A stretch of DNA of 64,000 nucleotides, from NCBI GenBank assembly GCA_015058625.1, contig SVCA01000007.1:62001-126000 (forward strand), read 5' to 3'. A model generated the notes under the pieces. The model made no database searches and was not told the DNA's origin. It was given only the letters and a program-made list of their open reading frames with translations. The DNA is from Pseudoselenomonas ruminantium (GTDB lineage Bacteria; Bacillota; Negativicutes; Selenomonadales; Selenomonadaceae). A program made the position numbers and the translations under genes. This document shows positions 17,931 to 27,819 of this stretch, in pieces. Positions within the stretch are counted from its first letter, which is position 1. Each line of letters opens with the position of its first letter.

Positions 17931-19811
17931 TCAAATTTCTTCGACCAAACCAACTAAAAATTCCGCAGCCTTATCAATAAAATAGTTTTTTATATACGAA
18001 TCTTCCACTATACTGTGTTCTTTTCCGCGAGTATAAACCTGCATCGTAAAGTCATCTATATTTATTCTACCTTCTAATGAAACTACTGCCTTTGTTTCCA
18101 AACGACACTCATAATCCCTGGTTCTCATACAAAGCTTATATGTTTGTCCAGGAAAGATTGAATTACTATAAATTATCTCCCTTTCCTGACCACCAAAAGC
18201 AGCTGGCAAATTGGCATCCGTACTGGATAACAACTGCATAAAGCCACATTCCCTGGCCATAATAGCATATAGGTCAATTCCATTAACTAATTCCTGACTG
18301 TGTTTTCCCATGGGGATTCCCGCGCCACGACACATAAGTGCCACATGACATTGCGTATCCTTAAAGAAGTATTGTTCATCCGTATATATCGATACCCCAT
18401 GGTCAGAAAAAACATTAACGATATATTCATCCTCTCCATAATTATCTTCAATATATCTAAACAGTCTCCCTAATTCTTCATCCATACGTCTAATCATATA
18501 GCGGTTATCCGCCTTAAAGAAATCTGTACTAGTAAGCCGCAATGCCGCCTCTCTTGGAGAATCGGCAAAACTCATCTCCTGCCAAGGCGTTTTCGTCTGG
18601 GTTGGCAAGGATACAGGGATAGTATTGCTAAAGGGATGGGGGTCTGATATATGTAAGAAAACATAGTTATCACATTCATTAAAAGCTTCCAGATGGTCAA
18701 TCGTTCTCCGTACACCAATATTCGTATAATTTTCTAAATAAGGATTAATAATTAGTCGGTCAAAGCCGCGCATTGCTCCTGTCATCAACCCGCGTCCATC
18801 CCCCATAATATTAACGCAATAATACCCCTGTGCCTTCATCTGTGCCGAAAGGGTTTCGGTCTGCGCTTCACAAGGTGCATAAATCCCTTCATCAATAATG
18901 CCCGAGTGATGCATATATTTTCCTGTACTCATTGCATTAAGTGAAGGAAATGTATATTCTGCCGGACTATAAGCCTCATCAAAAATCAAGCCCTGTTCAA
19001 AAAATTTCTTTAGATGCGGAACATCTTTATAATGATCCTCTCTTACAGCTGCCCAACTAAGACTATCCAAAAGGATGTTCAGCACCAGCCTGTGTCTTTT
19101 GGAATCATGTCGCAAAACAATTGGCTCGCCCCACAGGAAATCTCCATCAGAAGTTATTTTTATTTTTCCTTTCACGCGCACCATACGAAACTCGTATTGC
19201 CCCAATACCATTGATTGTTCCATTTTTCCATCGCTAAGACAAAGGCGCTGCGAAGGGCCTGTGGCTGCTAACGGCAAGACAACAGTCTGCTGGCCAAAAT
19301 CAGCCTGATATACATTGCCGCTTTGGGCTCGCATAACATCAAAGGGAATATTATCATAACGATAAGGACTAAACTCTTTTGCTCTATCCAAAGCTTTTAA
19401 GCGCTTAAATCCCTCATTAATAAAATCACCTTCATTATATACACCGCAATAGTAGCGATACATATTATCTGAATCATATTCTCCGGGCAAAAAATTTCCC
19501 ACACAAGACCGATAATGCAATCCTACGTTCTGTCCTGCATCATCATATATATCGATAGTCAAGGGTGTATGACTTACATTCATCAAGGCCAAGCGAAAAA
19601 AGTCACGACCACGCTCAGTACCATAAAAATCTTTTTCGGTAAGACTTGATAGTGATGAAATATTGCCCCCATTACGGTGCAATAAAGACGCAAATAATAC
19701 CGCTTCTTCTCTACGCCCTTCAGCCAATAAAGATTCCGCCATACATAACCAACTTTTTCGACTCAATTTATTCTTTTTATATTCTTCATAGGCTTGTTCC
19801 AAAGTTGTCAT
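17931..19811 (-). CDS. soluble alkaline-phosphatase-superfamily enzyme, paralog 2
   Basis: The start at 19811 follows an AAAGGA about nine bases upstream and gives 626 residues beginning MTTLEQAYEEYKK; a longer frame starts inside the previous gene. It overlaps paralog 3 by 26 bases. The N-terminal helical part is shorter than in its relatives. Metal and nucleophile positions are D249 (LLDSLSW), T287 (AEYTFPSLNAMSTGKY), the D-x-H segment ISDPHPF, and D470 in FSDHGVSIY. All expected active-site residues are present. It diverges most from the other three in the middle region. It could act on a different phospho- or phosphono-substrate than paralogs 1 and 3. Confidence 0.75.
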   Translation of the reverse strand: MTTLEQAYEEYKKNKLSRKSWLCMAESLLAEGRREEAVLFASLLHRNGGNISSLSSLTEKDFYGTERGRDFFRLALMNVSHTPLTIDIYDDAGQNVGLHYRSCVGNFLPGEYDSDNMYRYYCGVYNEGDFINEGFKRLKALDRAKEFSPYRYDNIPFDVMRAQSGNVYQADFGQQTVVLPLAATGPSQRLCLSDGKMEQSMVLGQYEFRMVRVKGKIKITSDGDFLWGEPIVLRHDSKRHRLVLNILLDSLSWAAVREDHYKDVPHLKKFFEQGLIFDEAYSPAEYTFPSLNAMSTGKYMHHSGIIDEGIYAPCEAQTETLSAQMKAQGYYCVNIMGDGRGLMTGAMRGFDRLIINPYLENYTNIGVRRTIDHLEAFNECDNYVFLHISDPHPFSNTIPVSLPTQTKTPWQEMSFADSPREAALRLTSTDFFKADNRYMIRRMDEELGRLFRYIEDNYGEDEYIVNVFSDHGVSIYTDEQYFFKDTQCHVALMCRGAGIPMGKHSQELVNGIDLYAIMARECGFMQLLSSTDANLPAAFGGQEREIIYSNSIFPGQTYKLCMRTRDYECRLETKAVVSLEGRINIDDFTMQVYTRGKEHSIVEDSYIKNYFIDKAAEFLVGLVEEI

Positions 19812-21918
19812 GTGCTGCTTTCCTTTCATCAAACCATTCCGGCCTTGCCATTCGCATCTCAGGCCACTGAATACCATTATTATCTACAAATAATATCTCC
19901 CGTCGTGCTATTTCTCGAAAATAATTTTCTAGTTTTTTGTCTTTCACTTTATCATTGCTGTTTATCCGATAAATACTAAACTCCATATCACCTAAATCTG
20001 TGCGTCCATCTTCATCAAGAACTTCTTTTGATTCTGCCCGACACTCATAATCTTTTGTTCTTATGCACACCATGAATGGAATTCCGGGATACATAGACAT
20101 ACTGATTGTATGGTCACGTTCCTCTCCCCCAAACACTTTGGGTATATTCCCATCAAAACTTCCTTTTTCTACCGACAAATGTAAACAACCAGCTAAAGTC
20201 GGATATAAATCCAGTGCACTTGTCAGTTCATTGACAAAACCCGCGTGTGGTACATTCCGCCCTCGCATCATCCACGCAGCTCCCGTCTGGTGCTGACTTA
20301 AAACATAATTTTTATCATCATAGATAGGTACACCATGGTCAGAATAGACCGATACTAAGAATTCATCCTCCGCATAATTTTCCGTTAAATATGCAAACAA
20401 GCGCGCTAAAGCCGCATCAGAATCCTTAATTCCCTGCGCATTCCAATGATGATAAATGGGTCTTTTCGGCAGATATACACTAGTCTTTTTCTTCTCCTCT
20501 TTCATCGAACGTTCATGTAAGGCAAATGCAGTTTGGGTAGTCAAGGGAAGTTGAAAAGTATGTGCCGCCCAAGGATGCGTATCAGCGGCATGTAAAAAGA
20601 TAAACTGATCCGTTTCCTCGAAGGCTTCTAAGTGATGTAAAGTACGCTCTACGCCCTGATATATACGATTGTCATAGGCATTGACCAGCAGTCTGTCATA
20701 TCCTCTGCAAATACCATTATAAACGCCACTACCATCACCCATTATATTCACACAATAATATCCCTGCGCCTGCATTAGTTCAGATATACTTTTATGTTCA
20801 ACATTAATACGATGTGAAGCTCGTTCATTAAAAATTTGCGAATGCCATGGATAAAGACCTGTTTCAATCGTAGCCAAAGAGGGAAAAGTATACTCCGACA
20901 CTGAGTAATGATTATTAAAGATTACGCCCTTTTGAAAAAAACGCAAAATATTAGGCACCAGCGTATAGTTTTCCTCTTGAATTGCTTGCCAGCATAGTCC
21001 ATCTAACAGAATATTGAGTACCACTTTGCAGCGTTTACGATCATGCCGCAAAACTATCGGCTTCGTGCATAAAATTGGCTTTTCTGAAACAATTTCCGTA
21101 TCTTCTGTCAGGCGAAAAAAACTCGTAGTCCACTTACCTAAATAATCTGCCGTATCCTCGTGAACGCTATGAAAATCAATCCGCTGTTGTGCTTCCCCGC
21201 CTACTAGTCCGATTAGTACATTTTCCCGACCTATGGGTATTTTATATTTTGTACCTTTATCCGCTACCTTGATTAAATCAAAGACAAAATCTGCCCCACT
21301 TATACTTGCCAGTTCTGGCACGTCCTTGATAAACTCCAACAAAGTCCCCTTATTGTTAATCATTTCCTGCTCAACATAGGCTCCAGAAAAGAGATGATAC
21401 TCATCCACCGGCCCTTCCTGTGGCAAGAACTCCCCTGCAAAAATAGCCTCATGAGATACAATCCCATCTTTCGTATGATACATACGCGATGTAGCTACTG
21501 GTGCAAAGTTTCCACGCCCCATGCTCAAGGACAGTATGTCGAGCCCCGCCTGCAATCTATCACGTGGAATATCAATCTGAATCGGCTCTTTGTAAAGTTT
21601 ATCGGCAAACCCTCCATAGAGTAGTGCTTCTTTTATTTTCCCCAATTCATTGGCCGCATCACGCAAAATACGCCATAATTCCCAGTTTATTTTACGTTTA
21701 CTATATGCCTTTTGTCCATACTCATAAGCTACTGCATAGTTTTTATAATAGAGCGCATATTTCGCATAAAATATATTACCATCCACTTCGTTTTCTGGTA
21801 AGAACTGCCAAAATTCAATCAGCGCCTGCAAATATTCATCATCATATTTTTCCTGCTGTACATAGGTCAATAATTTATGAAACATAGCCTTATTTTGTTC
21901 TCGTATTGCCCGCTCCAT
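19786..21918 (-). CDS. soluble alkaline-phosphatase-superfamily enzyme, paralog 3
   Basis: The 710-residue protein is nearly collinear with paralog 1 (MERAIREQNKAMFHKLL against MKKSLREQNRELFHKLW; the catalytic D306 and T344 fall at identical numbers). Unlike paralog 1 it has the full metal set, including D-x-H in HAADTHPWAAH and D527/H528 in YSDHGVPIY. An AGGGAGG precedes the ATG. It directly follows pepM (21 bases), tying it to phosphonate supply. The pair 1 and 3 looks like a recent duplication in which copy 1 lost a metal ligand. Confidence 0.75.
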   Translation of the reverse strand: MERAIREQNKAMFHKLLTYVQQEKYDDEYLQALIEFWQFLPENEVDGNIFYAKYALYYKNYAVAYEYGQKAYSKRKINWELWRILRDAANELGKIKEALLYGGFADKLYKEPIQIDIPRDRLQAGLDILSLSMGRGNFAPVATSRMYHTKDGIVSHEAIFAGEFLPQEGPVDEYHLFSGAYVEQEMINNKGTLLEFIKDVPELASISGADFVFDLIKVADKGTKYKIPIGRENVLIGLVGGEAQQRIDFHSVHEDTADYLGKWTTSFFRLTEDTEIVSEKPILCTKPIVLRHDRKRCKVVLNILLDGLCWQAIQEENYTLVPNILRFFQKGVIFNNHYSVSEYTFPSLATIETGLYPWHSQIFNERASHRINVEHKSISELMQAQGYYCVNIMGDGSGVYNGICRGYDRLLVNAYDNRIYQGVERTLHHLEAFEETDQFIFLHAADTHPWAAHTFQLPLTTQTAFALHERSMKEEKKKTSVYLPKRPIYHHWNAQGIKDSDAALARLFAYLTENYAEDEFLVSVYSDHGVPIYDDKNYVLSQHQTGAAWMMRGRNVPHAGFVNELTSALDLYPTLAGCLHLSVEKGSFDGNIPKVFGGEERDHTISMSMYPGIPFMVCIRTKDYECRAESKEVLDEDGRTDLGDMEFSIYRINSNDKVKDKKLENYFREIARREILFVDNNGIQWPEMRMARPEWFDERKAAHDNFGTSL

Positions 21919-21939
21919 AAATATGACCTCCCTATCCTT

Positions 21940-23235
21940 TTACAATGTATCGATAAGCGAAATAATATCTTTAATGGACATAAGATTTTTATCCGCTTCA
22001 TAAGCACGATGATTGGCCAAAATACTCTTGGCCGTTCCCTCCATAGCAGGAAAAGCACTGCGCGTCAGCTGATTTGCATAAATAACCACATTCACACCAT
22101 GTTCAGCTAGTTCACCTTCCGTAACCTGATTGTACGATGTTGGCACCACAACAATGGGCACCTTAGCAAACTCCTGACGGAATTTATCACAGAATGCAAA
22201 AACCTCGGCAGGGTCTTTCTTACGGGAATGAATCATAATGGCATCTGCGCCAGCCTCAACATAGGCTTTTGCTCTATTTAGGGCATCTTCCATTCCCTTT
22301 TCCAAAATAAGACTTTCAATGCGGGCTATAATCATAAAATCATCTGTACGCTGTACCTTTTTCCCAGCCCGCAATTTCGCACAAAAATGTTCAACTGTAT
22401 CCTGCGTCTGCTTAACCTCCGTGCCAAATAGAGAATTTTTCTTCAGCCCTGTTTTATCCTCCACAATAATAGCGGAAACGCCCATGCGTTCCAAAGTACG
22501 TACATTATAGACAAAATGCTCTATAAGCCCACCGGTATCAGCGTCAAGAATAATCGGCTTTGTTGTAACATCAAGTACATCCTCGACTGTACGAATACGC
22601 GATGACATATCCACCAACTCAATATCCGGCTTGCCTTTAGCCGTAGAATCACATAAGCTGGAAATCCACATAGCATCGAACTGATCCAGACCTCCATCAT
22701 GCTCTACAACAGTTTTTTCAGCAATAAGCCCTGTCAGCCCACTATGTACTTCAATGGTTTTTACAATAGGTACAATCCCCAGCAATTTTTTCAACCGCCC
22801 TCGCCGCAATTCCGGCATGGCCAGCTTATCCCGAATACGGTCATCTATTTTCTTAATTTCTTCATTGTAAGTATAGGGCACTTCAATAAGCTTCCCACCG
22901 TATTTAGCCAGGTTAATGGCCACATTAGCACGAATAGCTGACTCAGGCCCGCCCTGCCAATTATCACCATGTACCACATAATCCGGTTTTAACTCCGCCA
23001 AAATTTTGTCATACATAATTTCATTTTGGACTACCACACGCGAAATTTCTGGTATATCCTCCAGCATCCTAATCCGGTGTTCTATGCTGACTGTGGGAAA
23101 ACGATTATAGCGCACCATCTCCCTGTCACATAATACGCCTGCAATAACTTCACCATATTCAGCAGCTTTTTTTATCAGATTTTTGTGCCCCTCATGGATG
23201 ATATCCGTACAAAAACAAGCATATACCGTACTCAT
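21940..23235 (-). CDS. pepM: phosphoenolpyruvate mutase with N-terminal nucleotidyltransferase domain
   Basis: PEP mutase rearranges PEP to phosphonopyruvate, the step that makes the carbon-phosphorus bond. The signature EDKTGLKKNS begins at E259 and fits the EDK-x5-NS rule that separates true PepM from isocitrate-lyase relatives; ILDADTGG and MIHSRKKDP are also typical. Residues 1-130 form a cytidylyltransferase-like domain with HEGH at 14-17 (TDIIHEGHKN). The fused enzyme could thus make the C-P bond and also activate a later product with CTP. The ATG at 23235 is chosen for its AGAAGGG ribosome site; the protein then has 431 residues. It lies among the four alkaline-phosphatase-superfamily genes. 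Confidence 0.95.
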   Translation of the reverse strand: MSTVYACFCTDIIHEGHKNLIKKAAEYGEVIAGVLCDREMVRYNRFPTVSIEHRIRMLEDIPEISRVVVQNEIMYDKILAELKPDYVVHGDNWQGGPESAIRANVAINLAKYGGKLIEVPYTYNEEIKKIDDRIRDKLAMPELRRGRLKKLLGIVPIVKTIEVHSGLTGLIAEKTVVEHDGGLDQFDAMWISSLCDSTAKGKPDIELVDMSSRIRTVEDVLDVTTKPIILDADTGGLIEHFVYNVRTLERMGVSAIIVEDKTGLKKNSLFGTEVKQTQDTVEHFCAKLRAGKKVQRTDDFMIIARIESLILEKGMEDALNRAKAYVEAGADAIMIHSRKKDPAEVFAFCDKFRQEFAKVPIVVVPTSYNQVTEGELAEHGVNVVIYANQLTRSAFPAMEGTAKSILANHRAYEADKNLMSIKDIISLIDTL

Positions 23236-23260
23236 TGTTATCCATCCCTTCTCATGTATG

Positions 23261-25309
23261 CTATTCGAAAACAGCAAAAGATTGAATATGCTTTACTGCT
23301 TCTCCCATAAATCTAGACCTTATTTCTTCAGCAAATACTTCCTCAAAATTATCCCGCCGATATATGTGTACACTGTAATCGCGCATATCTACTAAACCAC
23401 TCATTTGCGTAAAAGCCTTTGTTTCCAAGCGAAATTCATATTTTTCATCCCGCAAACACAGTTTGAACGTTTGGCCAGGATAGATAGACATGCTGACTGC
23501 ATACCGCCGACCTTGCCCACCAAACGCCTTAGGTAAGTGACCGTCAGTTTTGCAGGGGATAGTAAAGCCCAGCTCCTTATCCATTAATGGATATAGGTCC
23601 AATACGCTAGTCAATTCCTCCACTAATCCTAAATGCGGTATTCCCGCTCCCCGCACCATCAGTGCCGCGCCGCTCTGATTTTCACTAAGTAAATAATTGT
23701 CTTTATCATAGACAGACACACCATGATCCGAATATAAGTTTACAATATATTCATTTTCCGCATAATGTTCTTCAATATAGTCAAAGAGCCACCCCAATAA
23801 TCTATCCATGTGGGCAATACTGTATTGATTTTCTGTCATATTAAGCGCATTGCGTTTCTTATGCACAGAAGTAGTTCCGTATTCATCCAAAATTCGTTCC
23901 TGCCAAGGCAAACTTACCTGTGTATACGGCGCAAGTTTTATATTCGTAGAAAATGGATGGGCATCGGATATATGCAAATAAACATAATTATCCACCTCTG
24001 TCCAAGCATCCAAATGTTCAATACAACGCTCCACAGCTTCATAAGCCTGACAGGTCAGCTGCTGTGGAATACTGCGGTCAAATCCCCTCAATACACCATT
24101 AAACAAACCCGCGCTATCACTCAACAAATTCGTGCAATAGTACCCCAATGCTTTCATCTGCTCTGAAATCACAGGGAAAACCTCGCTGAGTTTTGTCGCC
24201 ACATTATCGTTAAAAATCTGCGTCCGATAGGGATAGCAGCCTGTTTCAATCGCGGCTAACGCTGGATAAGTAAATTCTGATACAGAAAAATTGTTATCAA
24301 AGATAACGCCTTTCGAAAAGAATCGCTTAATATTCGGTACACTTTTATACCCCTGCTTTTTTACAGCCTGCCACGGCAAGCCATCTGTCAAAATATTAAG
24401 CACCAACTTTTTACGTCTGGTGTCATGACCTAACCAAATCGGCTCGGCTACATGAAAAGCCTTTTCCGAACTGATAACCGTATTTCCTGCTTCACAGCGA
24501 AAATAAGCAAACTCCCATTTATCCGCCGGCAATCCTTTTCTATCATCACCACTTTGAAAATATATCGGCTGGCCTGCACATTGCGCCGCAATCGGCACAA
24601 TACAGGTTCTGCCCGGCGGACATTCTACCTGTATCTGCTTCTCCTCACGACATCTCATTATATCGAAGGGAAAATCCGTGTACCCATGCGGAAAAAAATG
24701 TGCATCATCCAACAAAGAGGCCACTGCAGCTCGCGCATTTAAGCACTGCCTGGGATTATATACACCACAAAAATCACGATAGCCCGCCTCATTTTCATCC
24801 GCCAGATATTGTCCCGCCAAATTTCCATATGCATCAGTTAACTTGCCATCTTGTTCATAGAATTGTACATAAAACGGCATACTGCACGGATTTAAGCGCG
24901 CCTGACCAACAACTCTAAGTGCCTTGGGATTATCCAGCGGCAAGTTTATGCTGGCATAAGACTCTCCCCCGTGAACAGTAACCAGCGCCGCCCAATAATA
25001 TTGCCCTTCTATATCGCCCAGCTGCTGACATATCTGCGCCATAAAATTCCAGTAATCATAACTTATACCACGATACTGCAATGCCTTTCTCATAAAGACT
25101 GCTGCTTCCTGATAATTCTTCTGCGCATAACATTCCTGTGCTTGTAAGTAAGGCACCCGTGATTTATCTTTGGCAATCTGCGCTAATTGGGTTAAGCCTA
25201 GCTGGAAATCTGCGTCAAATATCCCCCGCTGGGACAGAATCAATAGTAAGTCATATAACTCTTTTTCTTCCCGCCAACCTTCAGCCAAGTCTTGAATACA
25301 CTTATCCAC
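23261..25309 (-). CDS. soluble alkaline-phosphatase-superfamily enzyme, paralog 4
   Basis: The 682-residue protein starts with TPR-like helices (KNYQEAAVFMRKALQYRG). Its middle region resembles that of paralog 2 more than those of 1 and 3 (AGQYLADENEAGYRDFCGVYN against the matching GEYDSDNMYRYYCGVYN). Catalytic positions are D309 (LTDGLPW), T347 (SEFTYPALAAIETGCYP), the D-x-H in ISDAHPF, and D528/H529 in YSDHGVSVY. All are intact. It is immediately upstream of pepM, 25 bases apart, and its start overlaps the TPR gene before it. The four copies thus form two subtypes, 1/3 and 2/4. Confidence 0.75.
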   Translation of the reverse strand: MDKCIQDLAEGWREEKELYDLLLILSQRGIFDADFQLGLTQLAQIAKDKSRVPYLQAQECYAQKNYQEAAVFMRKALQYRGISYDYWNFMAQICQQLGDIEGQYYWAALVTVHGGESYASINLPLDNPKALRVVGQARLNPCSMPFYVQFYEQDGKLTDAYGNLAGQYLADENEAGYRDFCGVYNPRQCLNARAAVASLLDDAHFFPHGYTDFPFDIMRCREEKQIQVECPPGRTCIVPIAAQCAGQPIYFQSGDDRKGLPADKWEFAYFRCEAGNTVISSEKAFHVAEPIWLGHDTRRKKLVLNILTDGLPWQAVKKQGYKSVPNIKRFFSKGVIFDNNFSVSEFTYPALAAIETGCYPYRTQIFNDNVATKLSEVFPVISEQMKALGYYCTNLLSDSAGLFNGVLRGFDRSIPQQLTCQAYEAVERCIEHLDAWTEVDNYVYLHISDAHPFSTNIKLAPYTQVSLPWQERILDEYGTTSVHKKRNALNMTENQYSIAHMDRLLGWLFDYIEEHYAENEYIVNLYSDHGVSVYDKDNYLLSENQSGAALMVRGAGIPHLGLVEELTSVLDLYPLMDKELGFTIPCKTDGHLPKAFGGQGRRYAVSMSIYPGQTFKLCLRDEKYEFRLETKAFTQMSGLVDMRDYSVHIYRRDNFEEVFAEEIRSRFMGEAVKHIQSFAVFE

Positions 25310-26279
25310 GTGAAGTTCCTCCCAGCAGATGCAAGAGCACGAAATCCACCTCCGGCATTTTACTCACCAGCGCCTGTGCCATATCCGTATCACCCATTGC
25401 TGCATATACCATGGCCAAATTGCGGATTGTCTGACCATCACTATCATCTAACTGCAAAGCCGTCTTCAAATAGGCCGCAGCCCCCGAATAATCAGCATTC
25501 ATATACCCCGCCGCAGCAAATTTATTAAAGAGCTGTATTTTTTCTCTCATAGAACACGTCCGGCTTTGTATTTCCGCGATTTGCTGATTTACAGCATTAA
25601 TTTCCGTATTTTCCCTCACATCATCTTGAAGTGATGTTGCTTTTTCAGCAGACGTTGAAGCTTGTTCATGTTTGTCCTGCACAGCCTGTAATTTTGCTTT
25701 CAGCCGTTGTAAAGCCGACAATGCTCCACCCGCTGATTCCATAGTGTTTTCTGGGGCAACAGATACTGCATCCCCATCTTTATTTTCACTAATTTTCAAT
25801 AATGCTGCTAAATTCGGATAATTTTCCCGCAGATTATCTGCTTCTCTGCGGGCATAGTATTCAGAGCTATCGATAATTTGCTCTTTTTGCTCCTGCGTTA
25901 TCGTCTGGTTGTAATTGGTCACTATGAATTCATAAATAGCCAAACCATCATTTTGTCTGTCCTGCATAAAACACAAGCGCGCTAAGAGAATCCGCGCATC
26001 CACACTATGCACATCGTAATTTAGCGTGTTATTCACCCACTGTGCTGCCCGCTCATAATCCCCTAGCATAAAGTAACTGTACGCACCTTTATACAGGAGA
26101 TCTGGCTTAATGTCTTTAGCCTTAATCAATTCAGCTAAGAGTTCCAACACTTTAGCATATTCTTCAGCCTTAAAAGCAACAGCAAGTTCTTCTTCCTGCT
26201 GACGACATTGCCGCAACACTCTGGCATCCGTATTTTTCTGTGTCTGCTTCTTAACTTTCTTACTGGCTTTCCCCATCAT
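25302..26279 (-). CDS. TPR-repeat protein
   Basis: The 325-residue cytoplasmic protein has a lysine-rich start (GKASKKVKKQTQKN), TPR-like helix pairs at about 30-130 and 260-320 (LQLDDSDGQTIRNLAMVYAAMGDTDMAQALV), and a central coiled, glutamine-rich stretch. No catalytic motif is seen. An AGGGGG before the second of two adjacent ATGs suggests translation may start at 26276. It overlaps the alkaline-phosphatase-superfamily gene downstream by eight bases. A scaffold or substrate-presenting role for the neighbouring glycan enzymes is plausible, since these also carry TPR-like parts. Confidence 0.7.
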   Translation of the reverse strand: MMGKASKKVKKQTQKNTDARVLRQCRQQEEELAVAFKAEEYAKVLELLAELIKAKDIKPDLLYKGAYSYFMLGDYERAAQWVNNTLNYDVHSVDARILLARLCFMQDRQNDGLAIYEFIVTNYNQTITQEQKEQIIDSSEYYARREADNLRENYPNLAALLKISENKDGDAVSVAPENTMESAGGALSALQRLKAKLQAVQDKHEQASTSAEKATSLQDDVRENTEINAVNQQIAEIQSRTCSMREKIQLFNKFAAAGYMNADYSGAAAYLKTALQLDDSDGQTIRNLAMVYAAMGDTDMAQALVSKMPEVDFVLLHLLGGTSRG

Positions 26280-26334
26280 CTATACCCCCTATAAAAAATA
26301 CTGCACAATTCATTACTTATTTACTATTCGACAA

Positions 26335-27819
26335 CTACTTCACATCCCCTGCATTTCTTAACCAGTCATTGTAAATCCCCATATACGCAGATTCAATATC
26401 ACGCAAATATACTTTTACATCCATCACTGGCGACGCCTGCATAATCCGCCGCAAGTTAGCATGCAAATCCTGCACAAGATTCGGAGATTTTGCCAGGCTT
26501 ACAGCTCTTTCTATATATTCTTCTTCCGTGGAAGCTGTTAGTTCTTCCAGCCCCATATTGCAAAGCAGGCTGTATCCAAAACGGGATCCATGACGCGTTC
26601 CATAACGACTGACTACCGGCACGCCCATATAAATGGCCTCGCAAGTTGTGCCCCCTCCCGGATAGGGAAATGTATCCAGCGCAATATCCATATCAGCATA
26701 TTCATCCAGATAATCATTCGTCGCGAGCCGCAGTTCCACCCTTTCCATAGCAAAGCCCATGTCTTTCATCCGGTTATATAATTCATCCAATTCCTTTTGC
26801 ACGGGATGTACATTTTTTAGCAGCAAACGACTATCCGGAACCTTTTCCATAATTTTACGCCAAGTTTGCAAAATAGCATCATTTAGTTTGAAGAAATTAT
26901 TAAAGGAACCAAAGACAATCGGCTTATGTAAATGCCATTCAGCCTTACATCCCATTACGGTTTCTGGAGGCGTATAGCATAAATGACTATGCGGCAGGCG
27001 CAAAAGCTTTTCCGTAAATAGTTTTTCATTTCCAACGGGGTCACAATAATTATCGGTAAGATAATAATCAATAGCTGGTAAGCCTGTTGTATCAAAGTAG
27101 CCAATCCCTGACATTTGAATAGGTGCTGGTTTATAGGCCATAGCCCGCAAAGGCAAGCCTCCTTTTGTATGGCCGCCTAAATCCACCAAAATATCTATTT
27201 CATCAGCATAAATTTGCGCAGCTATTTCACTGGCCTTATAGCCATGCAAGTCATGCCACCCATCAGCCAGTCCGGACAACCAGTTTGTTACAGCATTATG
27301 TGTCATCCCAGTATTATATAAATGCACCTCAAAGCGCTCATGGTCATAAGCAGCGTATAGCTGCACGGCAAAATGTGTCACTATATGCTGATAGAAATCT
27401 GGTGATACATAACCAACTTTTATCTTTTTATGTCTAGTATGATTATTCTTATCATGGGTATACTGTTCTATATCTGCAAACAGGGTACCATACTCCCGAT
27501 GCATGGCAAAGATTTCTTCATCGGGTAAATCCGGCAGGAAATGTAAATAAGTTAGTAAATTGCTGAAAACTTGCCGCCTGTTTTCACGATAAACTGGCGT
27601 ATCACCATACTTCATACAACGCCTGACATGCGACCAGCCTTCCCGCCATTTCCCCGACATCAAAAAAGACATGGCTACGGCCTCATGGTATAGGAATTTC
27701 TTATCTTGAGGGATATTTATCGTTCTTGCCGTCAGTTGAGCTATTTCTATGGCCTTTTCATATTCACCTTTAGCAAAATATTTTCTTATTTCCTGATACA
27801 TTTGGTCAAAACGGCTCAC
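26335..27819 (-). CDS. GT41 O-GlcNAc-transferase-like (SPINDLY-type) glycosyltransferase 1
   Basis: GT41 enzymes attach a sugar, usually GlcNAc, to serine or threonine of cytoplasmic proteins; bacterial members glycosylate flagellin and adhesins. The 494-residue protein has a short TPR-like N-terminus (KGEYEKAIEIAQLTART) and the two-part catalytic domain. Family motifs are KVGYVSPDFYQHIVTHF, DILVDLGGHTKGGLPLRAMAYKPAPIQMSGIGYFDTTG, FGSFNNFFKLND and DIALDTFPYPGGGTTCEA. Its start overlaps the stop of the next GT41 gene as ATGA. Flagellin as acceptor is inference from the locus. Confidence 0.88.
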   Translation of the reverse strand: MSRFDQMYQEIRKYFAKGEYEKAIEIAQLTARTINIPQDKKFLYHEAVAMSFLMSGKWREGWSHVRRCMKYGDTPVYRENRRQVFSNLLTYLHFLPDLPDEEIFAMHREYGTLFADIEQYTHDKNNHTRHKKIKVGYVSPDFYQHIVTHFAVQLYAAYDHERFEVHLYNTGMTHNAVTNWLSGLADGWHDLHGYKASEIAAQIYADEIDILVDLGGHTKGGLPLRAMAYKPAPIQMSGIGYFDTTGLPAIDYYLTDNYCDPVGNEKLFTEKLLRLPHSHLCYTPPETVMGCKAEWHLHKPIVFGSFNNFFKLNDAILQTWRKIMEKVPDSRLLLKNVHPVQKELDELYNRMKDMGFAMERVELRLATNDYLDEYADMDIALDTFPYPGGGTTCEAIYMGVPVVSRYGTRHGSRFGYSLLCNMGLEELTASTEEEYIERAVSLAKSPNLVQDLHANLRRIMQASPVMDVKVYLRDIESAYMGIYNDWLRNAGDVK

